Origin: Conidiobolus incongruus B7586
Taxonomy: Eukaryota; Entomophthoromycota; Entomophthoromycetes; Entomophthorales; Conidiobolaceae
DNA: 19,533 nt
Reading direction: 5' to 3'
NCBI GenBank assembly: GCA_000697335.1
Contig: JNEM01012670.1
Span: forward strand, 1-19,533
Below the pieces are notes generated by a model. It searched no databases, was not told where the DNA came from, and worked only from the letters and a program-made list of their open reading frames with translations. The position numbers and the translations under genes were made by a program. Numbering within the stretch: the first letter of the stretch is position 1; each line of letters begins with the position of its first letter. This document shows, piece after piece, positions 1-9,956 of the stretch.

Positions 1-549
1 AATTTCAAAATAATATAAATGAATAATTTATTTAAAAAAATTTAAAACTTCAAAATATTATATTATACTTTATTTTGAAATAATATATATATTTCTTAAA
101 AAATTATCAATCAATAATTATTAATCTTTTGATTAATAAGGAAAATTTAATATATTAAATATCTTAGTTATTGATAATTTTTCAATTTTATATTATTGGA
201 TTGATTATTTTATCAAAAAATTAATACTGTAATAATAATTTTAACATCAGTTAGAAAAATTATAAATACAAAAAAATTAATTTCGTTAATATATATTAAT
301 TCGTTTAATAGTTGAATTTTAATTGTTATTAAAATAAATTACTTGAACAAAATCCAATAAAGTTATCTTTTTAGATTTTTTTAATAAAATTTAGAGATTT
401 ATAAAATAAAATTTCAAAATTAGTAAAAGAAATATATGATTTATTTGTTTATATAATATAATTTATATATTAATTCAATAATTAAAATTTCAAAAATACT
501 ATTAAAATTAAATGAATATATATTTTATAAAAGTTTAACTAAACTTTAT
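1..549. other. AT-rich non-coding DNA
   Basis: This is very AT-rich sequence with frequent stops in every frame and no GC-richer island. I see no gene, RNA or repeat in it. It lies downstream of the decayed transcription factor gene that is transcribed toward it. Confidence 0.6.
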
Positions 550-2448
550 TCATAAATATTTATCAAAGTATGGGATCGAGATAAAATCACATGGTAATAA
601 ATTTGTAGTATTTTCACCATAGTAATCTAATATATAATCATGGGTCAGATATCGCTCATATTCTCTAATGCGTCGAAGCAGAATTTGACGAGCGTTTTGC
701 CTAACAGGGCAAGGTCAGTGACAAGGAATTAGCACAAACTTCCTTTGGTGAATGCAATGAACGGCAATCTAAATTGACTATATCTTTCACTTTCATCCAT
801 TCCTACAACAATTTGATATTGTTGTTCATTAGGACATACTTTATTATCATGAATTGACCTTGATTTTTGAAATAGTGCAATTTGAGTAGTGGGCTGTTGG
901 TTATCGTTAATTTTTGAGGACTTGATAGCAACAGTATATAATAGTAGCAAAATTGATATTGCAGGATTTGACCAAATTTAATAAAGCATACACGAAACAT
1001 AATAGTTCTAAGGAATTTGGCATTAAATAAGTCTTTTTCTATTAAATTCTACTCCTAATAACTAATAGTCCATAGGGGAAAATAGTTTGCTCTATTTATA
1101 ATTTTCTATCCTTTCACAAAACATGTTAGAATTCGAAGTAATTTGACTTTAATAATACTTTTTAATTGTTTATGAGGCTTGCTCATTTCAAATATTGTTA
1201 TTGAAATACAATATATTACATTGACTTGAATATAATAAATAAAATTTGTTCTCTATTTAATAATTATTTAATTAATTATGAAATAATTATAATTCATTTA
1301 CCTCATCTTTATCATCAATATTAAATTCATCATCAGGAGACACTATATAGGGTAGATCTAAGGAAACCGTCACAGCATTCAAATGAACAATAGTAGGGGT
1401 TCTCATATTACTACACTGAAGTCTCAAAAGCAATAGAATTCATCCAAACTAAAAAAGCATCAAAATTATTGCTTATTTAATGTAATGATAAAATTAAACC
1501 TAACTTATTATTTAATTAGAAATATTAATTGAAAAATATTATAAATTTTAGAGTTATATATATTACCTAGTAATGGCATCTAATTTAATATTATATCAAT
1601 AATTAATTAGAAAGGTATCAAGTTAGAAATAAAGAAAATCAAATTACCATTAGAAATAGCTGACTGAAAATACAAATTGATACTTATTTCTACGGATGCA
1701 ATCAACATACAAGCTTTAACATGATCCAAGTCCAAAACGTTGTCGTAATGTTTTATCATAGCTTTTAATTAGGAAAGAAGTGTTATAAAAGTGAGAGTAG
1801 GAATTTTTAGTATCATATAATGATGAGGTAGCGAACACTCCATTTAATATGATAGAATTTTCAGGATCTTGATCCAATAAGTGGTAAAATCTTGTTTTAA
1901 CAATATTGGGAAATTGTGATAATTGTAATTTATATAGATATCAACTAATTATTTGTAGAATTAAATTTGAGTTAAAATTATCCAAATTAGTTAATATAAG
2001 ACCGTAAATAATTAATGAATTGCCCTTCTTCATGTTAGAAGCCATTAGATCGGTCTCACTCACATTCAGCTCATCAAGCGGCAATATATTTGAAAAGCCT
2101 TGAGAGTTTAGAGAAAGAAAATGGGTTGTTGTAAATTGGTTAACCCTGAGATGACCTCAAAGTACATTTCCAAAAACCGTCTTTGGGATATTTTTTGGCA
2201 TTTTGAGAATTATTTGAGTAAACATCGAACGCGTTGGAAGCAGCTTCAAGTATCCTCTGCTTGGTTTGAAGTCGGTGAAATTTAGGTTTCGTGATTATGG
2301 GTTTGAGTTTAGGTCGGTTCACTATGTAAAAATATGGGATATTGGAACTTTGACATCGTTGACATGGTTTTTCCGACAAACATTTCAATTTGAGCTCTTT
2401 GCAAATTTATGAGGCTTGAGTCACTCTAGTTCGATCGGATTTTATCAT
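550..2448 (-). pseudogene. Decayed Zn(2)-Cys(6) fungal transcription factor
   Basis: On the minus strand a likely start ATG at 2448-2446 opens MIKSDRTRVTQA, followed by a zinc-cluster frame. C2 (2403-2401), C3 (2382-2380), C4 (2364-2362) and C5 (2355-2353) are present with canonical spacing C-x6-C-x5-C-x2-C-x6. The C1 position is Ser (2412-2410), the C6 position is Tyr (2334-2332), and a TAA (2409-2407) lies between C1 and C2. A basic linker follows. Further down, fragments in different frames match the fungal-specific transcription factor domain: LVDIYINYNYHNFPILLKQD then, after a one-base shift near 1868, DPENSIILNGVFATSSLY; DLDHVKACMLIASVEISI (about 1678-1732); RTPTIVHLNAVTVSLDLP (about 1403-1302), equivalent to the GRP...LP motif; and C-terminal pieces near 645-1020. 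A possible intron lies at 1647-1449 (GT...AG). In yeasts and moulds such proteins are nuclear regulators; this copy cannot encode one. The exact 3' end (550 or 645) is uncertain. Confidence 0.8.
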
Positions 2449-3758
2449 ATTAATTATATATAATATAATATTATTGAATTTATTATGTTGAGACTATTAA
2501 AATAACTGAGTAACATATTCAATCACTCCAAAATTCAGCAATTTAAAATCTCAAATCAATTGATTAAATACAGGTTGATATTAAAAATTACAAAGCTTTA
2601 ATCTTTTCAATAACTGTCACAAAAGATATCAATCATTATTTTTGAACATGCTTTGAATAGTAAAAGGAGGTATTATTAGTTGAAAATGGTATAATTTTGC
2701 AAATATGATGATAATTGGTAAGAATTTTAGATAGTTTTAAAATTTATTATTACTAAATAATTTATTAAAATTATTATTTATCAATTCAAATTTAATCAAA
2801 ACTACCAACCAGAATATTTGGTAAGCATATTACCTTTAAAATTATTATGTCAAATTATCTTTAATCATATAGAAATCATTATTTGTTTTCCTAAAATCAA
2901 TATCAATTCGTTCAGCTTCAACTATAGATAATAATATATTGATATAAAAAGAATAAATTAATAAAAGTTTCAAAATATTTAAAAATTGAATAAATAAACA
3001 AATATCTATAAAATTTTATATAATACTTGAATTTTGAGGTTTAATTTACTCCATTTTTTTATTTCGTAGGTAATCTTGAACATGTTTTTTGACTTTAAAA
3101 TTTGATGAATGATTTGATTGGTTAAATTCAAATATTACAACGAATTGAATATTACTAAGTTCATGAACTTAATGTTAATTGATTCGAAGTAGATTTATAG
3201 AAAAAATTAATACTTGTATATTAAATCTTTAATAATTGAGTTAGCTTATAATATATATTTCTGAATATATGTGACATTTTTTCGAGGTGAATAAAAATGT
3301 ATGTAAAGGCCATTTGCAAATTAAAAAATTGAGGAATGTATTGTTTACAATGTATGCTATATTTATTTCAAAATTGTATTAACTTATTCCCATTATGTTA
3401 TTGAATATATTTTAGTCTAAATTTTTTTATTTTATGTATAAAATTATATTATTATATTTGATCAAAATGATAATTTAAATATCTATAAATTTTGTAAAAT
3501 GGATATTAATATTATATAATTATCATAATATATATAATAAAAGATGAGGCAATATAAATTATTCAAAAAAATTGTTTAAATATATTGATTTGGTCTTGAA
3601 AATATATAAGAGAATTAAAATTATTTGAAATATCAAAAATACATAATAGATTCATGTAGAGAAAATATATATTGATATAATGTTTAAGATAAGAAATAAA
3701 ATAAATAAAAAATTAAAAAGTATATATATTATAATATAAAGAATATTGAAATAGTTGG
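2449..3758. other. AT-rich spacer, one short palindrome
   Basis: The spacer upstream of the transcription factor remnant has no open frame of note and no GC-rich island. The only distinct item is a perfect 16-bp palindrome, TAAGTTCATGAACTTA, at 3156-3171. It could be a binding site for a dimeric protein or chance, and nothing nearby decides between these. Confidence 0.5.
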
Positions 3759-3763
3759 AAAAA
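3759..3763 (-). terminator. RNA polymerase III T-run terminator of tRNA-Leu
   Basis: Five A residues on the plus strand read as TTTTT on the minus strand, six bases beyond the discriminator base of the tRNA. Such T runs end RNA polymerase III transcripts. T runs are common in this AT-rich DNA, so the assignment rests on position. Confidence 0.6.
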
Positions 3764-3769
3764 TTGAAA

Positions 3770-3851
3770 TGAACAGAGAGAGGTTCGAACTCTCGCCTCC
3801 GAAGAGACCACGGCCTTAACGTGGCGCCTTAGACCACTCGGCCATCTGTCC
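3770..3851 (-). tRNA. tRNA-Leu(AAG), intronless
   Basis: The gene reads leucine CTT codons, and CTC if A34 becomes inosine as usual in eukaryotes. It folds as a type II tRNA. The acceptor is GGACAGA with TCTGTTC (one G-T pair) and the discriminator is A, as expected for leucine. The D arm is GCC...GGC with an AGTGG loop start. The anticodon stem CCACG/CGTGG carries the loop TTAAGGC, so the anticodon is AAG. A long variable arm (TCTC-TTCG-GAGG) follows, then the T arm GAGAG-TTCGAAC-CTCTC. The internal A box (TGGCCGAGTGG) and B box (GTTCGAACC) are both visible. CCA is not encoded, as in nuclear eukaryotic genes. There is no intron after position 37. It is transcribed away from the UNC-45-like gene. 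Confidence 0.97.
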
Positions 3852-4089
3852 TCATTCTTCTTGTTACAGATCTAACATTTTTTCTCCTAAATCTCATGAA
3901 ATTCTACTAATAAAATCATAACTTGTGTATATGACTCTATCTCAACATTGGTATTACTGTATAAATGCCATCTTTGATACAATAACTAAGTTTTGGCTTG
4001 TTATTGTGTGCAATCTCTACAATAAATCTTACAATTGTTATTACTTATTTGTGTTTATTAGTAATCTACCTACCAATATACAGTACAGT
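3852..4089. other. Spacer upstream of tRNA-Leu
   Basis: The spacer is less AT-biased than its surroundings but has no recognisable gene. A 74-residue open frame that begins at 3925 and runs on to 4149 resembles no family I know and crosses the candidate structured RNA, so I do not call it coding. Confidence 0.4.
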
Positions 4090-4175
4090 TCTAGTTGTGC
4101 AGGTTATGGATTGGTGACAACTCCCAGTAGATCAAGATTTCAGTGGTAATGCCACTGAGAGCTGTGACACTTTTT
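4090..4175 (+). ncRNA. Candidate small structured RNA (unassigned)
   Basis: This segment is close to half G+C, in sharp contrast to flanks of roughly 20-25%. It can form a stem-loop at 4108-4124: six base pairs with one bulged C, closed by a GTGA loop of the GNRA type. A second, perfect six-pair hairpin lies at 4141-4157 (CAGTGG/CCACTG around TAATG). The sequence then runs into five T residues at 4171-4175, which could end a polymerase III transcript. GC-rich islands in AT-rich genomes are often RNA genes. I compared it by memory with U1-U6, U3, 5S, SRP, RNase P and MRP RNAs and found no convincing match. No C/D boxes of standard form are seen. The strand is chosen from the T run. It could instead be a decayed exon. 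Confidence 0.25.
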
Positions 4176-4784
4176 AGAACATTCCTCAAATTACTATGGT
4201 TTGTTTTAAACCTTTATCTCGCTATAATTAATTTATTCATCTACCATTACAATTTCAAAAACAAAACTACTCTTTGATACATATAATTTCTTTCATTATT
4301 TAGTTTATATTTAGACTTTAAATTATTTATCTTTATTGAACACAATAATCGCACCCTTTTCTGAACCTTACAATATATACAGGATCAATATTTTTATGTA
4401 TTTATTATTTTATATTTACCTATTGATCTTATCAGTATAAATATTTTTGAATTTTTTAATTCAACATTATAGCACTTATGATTTAGTTTGTATCAAATAT
4501 CAATATTAGTAAAACTTGATATTCATATATATTAGATTAATATTAAATTGTAAATTTAATTATACAGATATATTGATATTTGTAATATTATTTTAAATTA
4601 TATAATTTAATATTTTGTTAGTTAATTACTACTATGAAAATGTTCAATATATATCTTGATTAAAATAAACAAATTAACCCATAAAAATTAAATTATCCAT
4701 ATTAAAGTGAATTGAATTATTTTTTATATAAATTAATATGATTAAAACCATATAACAACATAAAATTAAAATATAATATAAATA
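4176..4784. other. AT-rich upstream region of the UNC-45/She4-like gene
   Basis: This is non-coding AT-rich DNA leading to the chaperone start. TATA-like strings are numerous but uninformative in such DNA. I see no distinctive regulatory motif. Confidence 0.5.
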
Positions 4785-7331
4785 ATGGCATATTATAATA
4801 TAAAAGAAATAGAAAATTCTTTAACTAAATTAACTATTCAAGATGATGACATATCCAAAACTCAAAAGTTAAAAGAATTAAAATTGCAAATTGAACAATC
4901 TTTAAAATCTAAAAACTATGATAAAGCAGCTATTATTATAAAACAGATGTATGCTTTGAAGCCTGATGATGATGAGATTAAGGATTTGTTGGATAGGATT
5001 CAGACTGTTAATGAGATGGATTACGTCAGTTGGTTAACTAAGTTGATTGAGGATAAGTCGGAGGATGACGAAATCATTAAGATAAAAGTTGCGGAGGAAT
5101 TGGTAGCGAAAGCGAAATTGGTGCACGCTTCAGTTTTGATACCTTCGGAAATATTTCCCAAATTGGTGAGTTGGATATGGGACCAGTGCTTGAAAGAAAA
5201 AGATAACTTCACCCTTTACAACTTTCTTATTAATTATTCAACGGAATTATGTATTCAAAAACCTGCACTTTATACAAAACCCTCTTCCCTTTTGTTTTCG
5301 TTATTGGAATTAAATCCAAAGCCTGATTTTCCTTTGAATGTCACGCTGAACTGGATTGCTTTCTATTATCAGCTTTTGAACCAGGGTATCCAGTCTAAAT
5401 CTCCTCTGTCAGAAACTTATTTCATCCAATTTACTCACTTCGTTGTCAATTTATACTCAAATCCTGAAATTGAGGATGGGTCTGCCCTAGTAAAACTTGC
5501 AGCACTGGTTTCACATGAAGATTACGCAAAGCGTTTGGCTAAAGAAACAAGTACTTTAAATCAACTGCTGGAACTCATCAGTCTTAGTACTGAAAGCCCT
5601 CTCTATGGGTCATCCTTGCTTATTTGGACTAAACTAGTGTCTCATGACTCCGTTTCTGATCTGCTATTTCCAACTGTAGGTAAATTTTTGGATCAAAAAT
5701 TCATGGGATCTACAGAGTTAGATCGTCTTAAGGGCCATCGCTTACTCAGGACTATTTTCCACTTCCACGCCCCTTGGGGTATTCGGATTCTTAGTCAGGA
5801 AGGATGGCTTGCAGATGCTATTGACACATTTGAAGTTGAAGCTGAGCAAATTCAATTGACAATGTTAGATTGGCTGAGTTTAAGCTGTAACGACCCCAAA
5901 TTCCGTCCAGCACTCAAGCCAATTTTTGACGAGTACTCTTCCCCACTGCTAAACTCTTCTAATACTTCAATTAAACTATCAGCTACTTTGATTCAAGCTA
6001 AATTACAACCTGATGCAATTAATTTAAATCAGATAAAATCTATTGTTGATTTGTTTACTAAGGAAGACAACACATCATCAGTTTTGTCTAATACCATCGA
6101 AGTGATTACTTTTAGTTCCATGAAAGATGATATCAGAACTTTCCTTGCCTCTAATGCCAGCTTTTGGAGAGTGTGTTTCAAGTATGTCGAATCAGGAAAA
6201 CTATCCAATCCTATCATTTATGGAATATGTATGATCTTGTCCAATATCAGTACGTATCCTATACCTCTTACGAAAGAACAACGTCAAGTCAAGCAATTAC
6301 AAGCAATTTCCAATAACCAGGGCAAAACAGACAAGAAGGCTAAAATCCCAACTGAGGAGGAACAGCAACAAGAATTCGATCGTTTGACTGAATTAACACG
6401 TCAACTTAATCGCAAATTAGTCACCAACACCACCATTGATCTTTGGCAATTACTCATCAAGAGTACACAATTCAATATTTGGACCACAGCTATCACTGTA
6501 ATGCTTGGGTGGGCCACTGACTCTCAGCTCCATCCCAAATTATTACAACGAGGAGCAGTACCAGCACTCATTACAAAATTACCCAAAGTATCCGGCACTG
6601 AGCATGTATCTCATAAGATTAACATAATTCAAACGTTGAGTAAATTGACTATTCATACCGATCCACAGTTGGCATTCAATCAGCAGACACCATGGGATTT
6701 GATTAGTTTATTTGTTTCTATTCTAGATCCTAAGTCTCAGCTGAACGGTCAGTCCAACCCATTGCAACGATTTGAAGCGGTGATGGCATTAACAAATCTG
6801 ACTAGTTTAGGACCCGAATACCGTGATAAAGTATTCAAGTTGGGAGCTGTTCCCAACCTCGAACTGATGATGTTATCTGATCATCCCATGCTTCGCAGGA
6901 CAGCTACTGAATGTCTCTGTAATTTGGCATACTGTCAATCTGGAATGGACTATTACATCAAGCACCCCATGAAACTGCATCCGATGATGGCTATGACTCA
7001 AATTGATGATCGTCCTACTCGACTTGCGGCAGGCGGTGCAATGGCATCCTTGTCCCAGTTGCCTCCAATGCGTTCCGTACTGATCAGCCACAGCAAACTG
7101 TACCTCATGATTGATGGCCTCCAATGGAATTCCAAAGAAGATGCGGACCAAGCTGAACTCCTTCGATCTATCGAATTTTGGTATCAATTAATAGAGCATT
7201 GTAAACAAACAAGCGAACTTGACAAGATTCCCAAAGATGTAAAAACGAAAGTTGAGGCTTTGTTTAAATTGAATACCATCCAACCACCTATCCAACTTAA
7301 AATTCAATCCATATTAAATCATTTAAAATAA
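4785..7331 (+). CDS. UNC-45/Cro1/She4-type myosin co-chaperone (UCS domain)
   Basis: The protein has 848 residues and no intron. UCS-family proteins bind the myosin motor domain and help it fold and work in actin-based transport, endocytosis and cytokinesis in the cytosol. The C-terminal half shows the family's armadillo-like helical repeats. Marks include LTKEQRQVKQLQA (about 495-507), QRGAVPALITKLP (588-600), RFEAVMALTNLTSLGPEYRD (662-681), KLGAVPNLELMMLSDHPMLR (685-704), then RRTATECLCNLAYC (704-717) and RLAAGGAMASLSQLP (746-760). Animal UNC-45 begins with three TPR repeats that bind Hsp90. Here only one TPR-like helix pair is suggested (about 36-73, KNYDKAAIIIKQMYALKP), nearer the She4 form. 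A charged stretch (509-541) looks like an exposed linker. The start is firm because an in-frame TAA lies just two codons before the ATG (4779-4781). The nearest upstream gene, tRNA-Leu, diverges. Confidence 0.9.
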   Translation: MAYYNIKEIENSLTKLTIQDDDISKTQKLKELKLQIEQSLKSKNYDKAAIIIKQMYALKPDDDEIKDLLDRIQTVNEMDYVSWLTKLIEDKSEDDEIIKIKVAEELVAKAKLVHASVLIPSEIFPKLVSWIWDQCLKEKDNFTLYNFLINYSTELCIQKPALYTKPSSLLFSLLELNPKPDFPLNVTLNWIAFYYQLLNQGIQSKSPLSETYFIQFTHFVVNLYSNPEIEDGSALVKLAALVSHEDYAKRLAKETSTLNQLLELISLSTESPLYGSSLLIWTKLVSHDSVSDLLFPTVGKFLDQKFMGSTELDRLKGHRLLRTIFHFHAPWGIRILSQEGWLADAIDTFEVEAEQIQLTMLDWLSLSCNDPKFRPALKPIFDEYSSPLLNSSNTSIKLSATLIQAKLQPDAINLNQIKSIVDLFTKEDNTSSVLSNTIEVITFSSMKDDIRTFLASNASFWRVCFKYVESGKLSNPIIYGICMILSNISTYPIPLTKEQRQVKQLQAISNNQGKTDKKAKIPTEEEQQQEFDRLTELTRQLNRKLVTNTTIDLWQLLIKSTQFNIWTTAITVMLGWATDSQLHPKLLQRGAVPALITKLPKVSGTEHVSHKINIIQTLSKLTIHTDPQLAFNQQTPWDLISLFVSILDPKSQLNGQSNPLQRFEAVMALTNLTSLGPEYRDKVFKLGAVPNLELMMLSDHPMLRRTATECLCNLAYCQSGMDYYIKHPMKLHPMMAMTQIDDRPTRLAAGGAMASLSQLPPMRSVLISHSKLYLMIDGLQWNSKEDADQAELLRSIEFWYQLIEHCKQTSELDKIPKDVKTKVEALFKLNTIQPPIQLKIQSILNHLK

Positions 7332-8207
7332 TCAATTATAATGTAAAATAATAATAAAATAATCAAATTAAAAATTTTTAATATTTGATAATTTTATATT
7401 TCAATTAACTTCTTAAATTATAAATTAATTATATTTTTTAAATCATTATTAATATTTTAATAAATTTATTTAACTTCACAAAATATATTATAATTAATAT
7501 TCATTTATCTTTGAAAAAAAAATTAAATATATCAATAGAATTGAATTTTCTAAATATACAAGAATTGATAAAAATATTGAATATAACTCATATTATTATA
7601 TTTATTTTGATATTCAAAAATTTTGTATCAAATTTATGATTAATAATTTAAATACTGATCATTGTAACTAAGAGTAATATTTAAATAAAATACATAAATT
7701 TATATTTGGTTAGAAAGAAATTTAAGAATCAAAATTATATTGATTATATGATTGAACGAATTTATTCTAATCAATCATATTATCACCTTTATCCAGAGAT
7801 GAATCAAACTTTTAGTTAATAATCATGGTAAATTAAATGATGATAACTTGAGAAGTTGATACAAAATATATATCAAAATTGGGATTAAGTTAAATAGTTT
7901 TCAATTATCCAATTTTTTAAAAATAAATTTCATTTTTACAGATATATTCTTGTTGGAGTTTTTAATAGCCAATTGAGTTATCTATTTTTTATATATTAGG
8001 TTTTTTATATCACATTTTAGAACTATTTAATTGGTTTATTTTTAAATTAAAAGTTTCCATTTGCTAAATAAATTTAATATATTTAATCATATGTGTATTA
8101 GACTAATATATAATTGGATAAGAATTTTTATAAATGTTATTCTAATTTTAGATAATATCTTCTGTATATTATGTATTAACTATTTATTAAAAGGGAAAAT
8201 AAGAAGT

Positions 8208-8290
8208 ATGGCTCAGACAAGCAATGTTTCGTCTAATTCCGTCGATTTCGTCTTCGAATATTATATATATATCTTGATTAATTTGAATTA
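8208..8290 (+). other. GC-richer patch resembling a truncated gene start
   Basis: An ATG opens MAQTSNVSSNSVDFVFE in a patch whose base composition looks coding (8208-8258), then the frame falls into AT-rich sequence and stops about ten codons later. The patch could be the first exon of a spliced gene, the head of a deleted gene or chance. No continuation was found downstream. Confidence 0.2.
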
Positions 8291-9429
8291 AATTATAGTT
8301 TCAAATATTTTTAAAAATACTCAAATTTAGATATATTAATCTAAATTCATTTATGGATCAATATTAAAATAATCAAAGTTTTACTATCTCCAAAAAAATA
8401 CAAATATAAGGTTAACTCCAATTAAAATCAATTTTTATTCAATATTTAATCTTATTATTAATTCTAAAATTATTTGAAAGTTCTACTCAATGATTATTAT
8501 CAAAAAATTTTTATTTTATATATCAAGTTAACTTATTTAGATATCAATTGCTAAACACCGATTATTAAAATTATAAAATTGTAAATATTTAATTTGTATA
8601 TAAGCTACACTAATATAAACCATTGATTTATTACTCGTCTGAACTATTTCTAATAATATATTTCATAAAATAAAATTGAGCAGTTTGAAATTATTTTGAA
8701 TCTACATATATATATGCTATAATTATACAAAAATCAACTCATTTAAAGTTTTATCCAACGATATTATTTAAATTTAATTCAATAGTTAATCTAGCGCTAA
8801 ATATTGCACAAGCTATTGAATATTATTATTTATTAAATCTTTACATTGCTCTCAATAAATACCTTAAATTATGCATAATTAATTAATTTTATCATTTTAG
8901 CATATTTGGTTTATTTGTAAAAATCTATTTTTACAAAAGAAAAGGTATTAAGAAGTGTTTATAGATATTGATTTAAAAACTTAGAATTTTATCCTAAAAC
9001 TAATTCAGGAATATATAAGGATTTGAAAACTTTAAACTAATAATGATAATTAAAAATAAATTATGACTATGTTATATAACATATTATAAATTTGGATTTT
9101 GAAATTTAGTTCAAATAGTATATTTTCTTCCATTCACTGTTCTATTTAAAATTATTTAAGGCCAATATTAATAATATTTAAAAAAATTAATATATAGTAT
9201 GCAAGCAATATTACTTAAAAAGTAATATACTTCCGATAACCTATCCATACAAAAAAGAGCTCAAATCTATTGAATTAATTTGTCCTAGATATGATATTTA
9301 AAAATATCGGATTTGACCAAATTTGGGTTATTTTTTTAAAAAAAAAGTTTTTCCTGTATGAATTAATTCCCTTTTACTCGCTACATTTTGTATGAAAAAT
9401 ATTTTCTTTGTGTAATACACTAGGGAATA

Positions 9430-9435
9430 CACGTG
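9430..9435. promoter_or_regulatory. CACGTG E-box-type site
   Basis: This palindromic site for bHLH factors lies 522 bp before the first transporter start. Only one other CACGTG occurs in the window, at 13210-13215, upstream of the second transporter. Two sites are not many more than chance would give, so a role is speculative. Confidence 0.2.
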
Positions 9436-9837
9436 ATAGCCATTATTTATGGCTTGAGAAAATAATTTGTGTGAGTGAGATATTTAAATTAATTTTAATT
9501 TATAATAATAAAATTATTTTAATATAATTTAAATGTTAATGAAGATTTAAAATAAAGTAATAATTTAATATTAATATAAAACACCAATTACTTTATTCAA
9601 CATTTTTTTTAATTTTATACTGAAATATATTTTTTTTTGATAAATTCTAGAATATCCTGTTTTTATAGTCAGAATAATTTTAAATTAACAATACAAATAA
9701 AATAATTCAAGTTAAATTACTGGTTTTGTTGAAATTAATATCAATCCTTTTAATTAAAAGAAAATTCCAATTCTTCACATCAAGGTTTCATATACAATCT
9801 GTGGCCGATATTTGGACATAATATTTGAAAAACCAAA

Positions 9838-9956
9838 TTTCTTTCTTGCATCTCTTCCTCATGTTATTCACTTCTATTATTTAAAATTTTTGTTCTGCTC
9901 TTTTTCTCTTTCATTCTTAATTTGGTTTAATATTTTCTCGGATAGCTTCATATCTA
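9838..9956 (+). promoter_or_regulatory. Pyrimidine-rich leader of the first transporter gene
   Basis: The last 120 bases before the start are rich in C and T, for example TTTCTTTCTTGCATCTCTTC and TGTTCTGCTCTTTTTCTC. CT-rich tracts often mark the transcription start zone of fungal genes. The second transporter gene lacks an equally clear tract, which may point to different promoter strength. Confidence 0.35.

Larger units (their letters stand above)
7332..9837. other. AT-rich spacer between chaperone and first transporter
   Basis: About 2.5 kb of AT-rich DNA holds no convincing gene. An AATAAA at 7353-7358, just after the chaperone stop, could serve in polyadenylation but is weak evidence at this base composition. 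Two items inside are listed separately: a 50-base GC-richer patch at 8208-8258 and a CACGTG site at 9430-9435. Confidence 0.5.

Noticed and set aside
3156-3171. Perfect 16-bp palindrome TAAGTTCATGAACTTA as an operator
   Set aside because: It is isolated in spacer, more than 500 bases from the nearest gene, with no second copy. It is noted only in the spacer entry.
3925-4149. Open frame of 74 codons upstream of the chaperone gene
   Set aside because: No recognisable domain, aromatic and cysteine-rich without pattern, and its end crosses the hairpin-rich island. It is better explained as chance.
4776-4784. TATA boxes and polyadenylation signals near gene ends
   Set aside because: Strings such as TATAAA and AATAAA occur throughout the spacers because of the AT bias, so they cannot be assigned to particular genes from sequence alone.
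6873-7187. Minus-strand open frame of 104 codons inside the chaperone gene
   Set aside because: It lies antisense to a strongly conserved UCS-domain coding region and shows no family features, so it is a shadow frame.
8061-8291. Open frame of 76 codons around the GC-richer patch
   Set aside because: The first two thirds are AT-rich, random-looking residues. Only the internal ATG patch at 8208 looks possibly coding and is reported on its own.
9309-9324. Sixteen-base match GGATTTGACCAAATTT shared with 964-979 in the transcription factor fossil
   Set aside because: The match does not extend on either side. At this base composition several 16-base matches are expected by chance across 19.5 kb.
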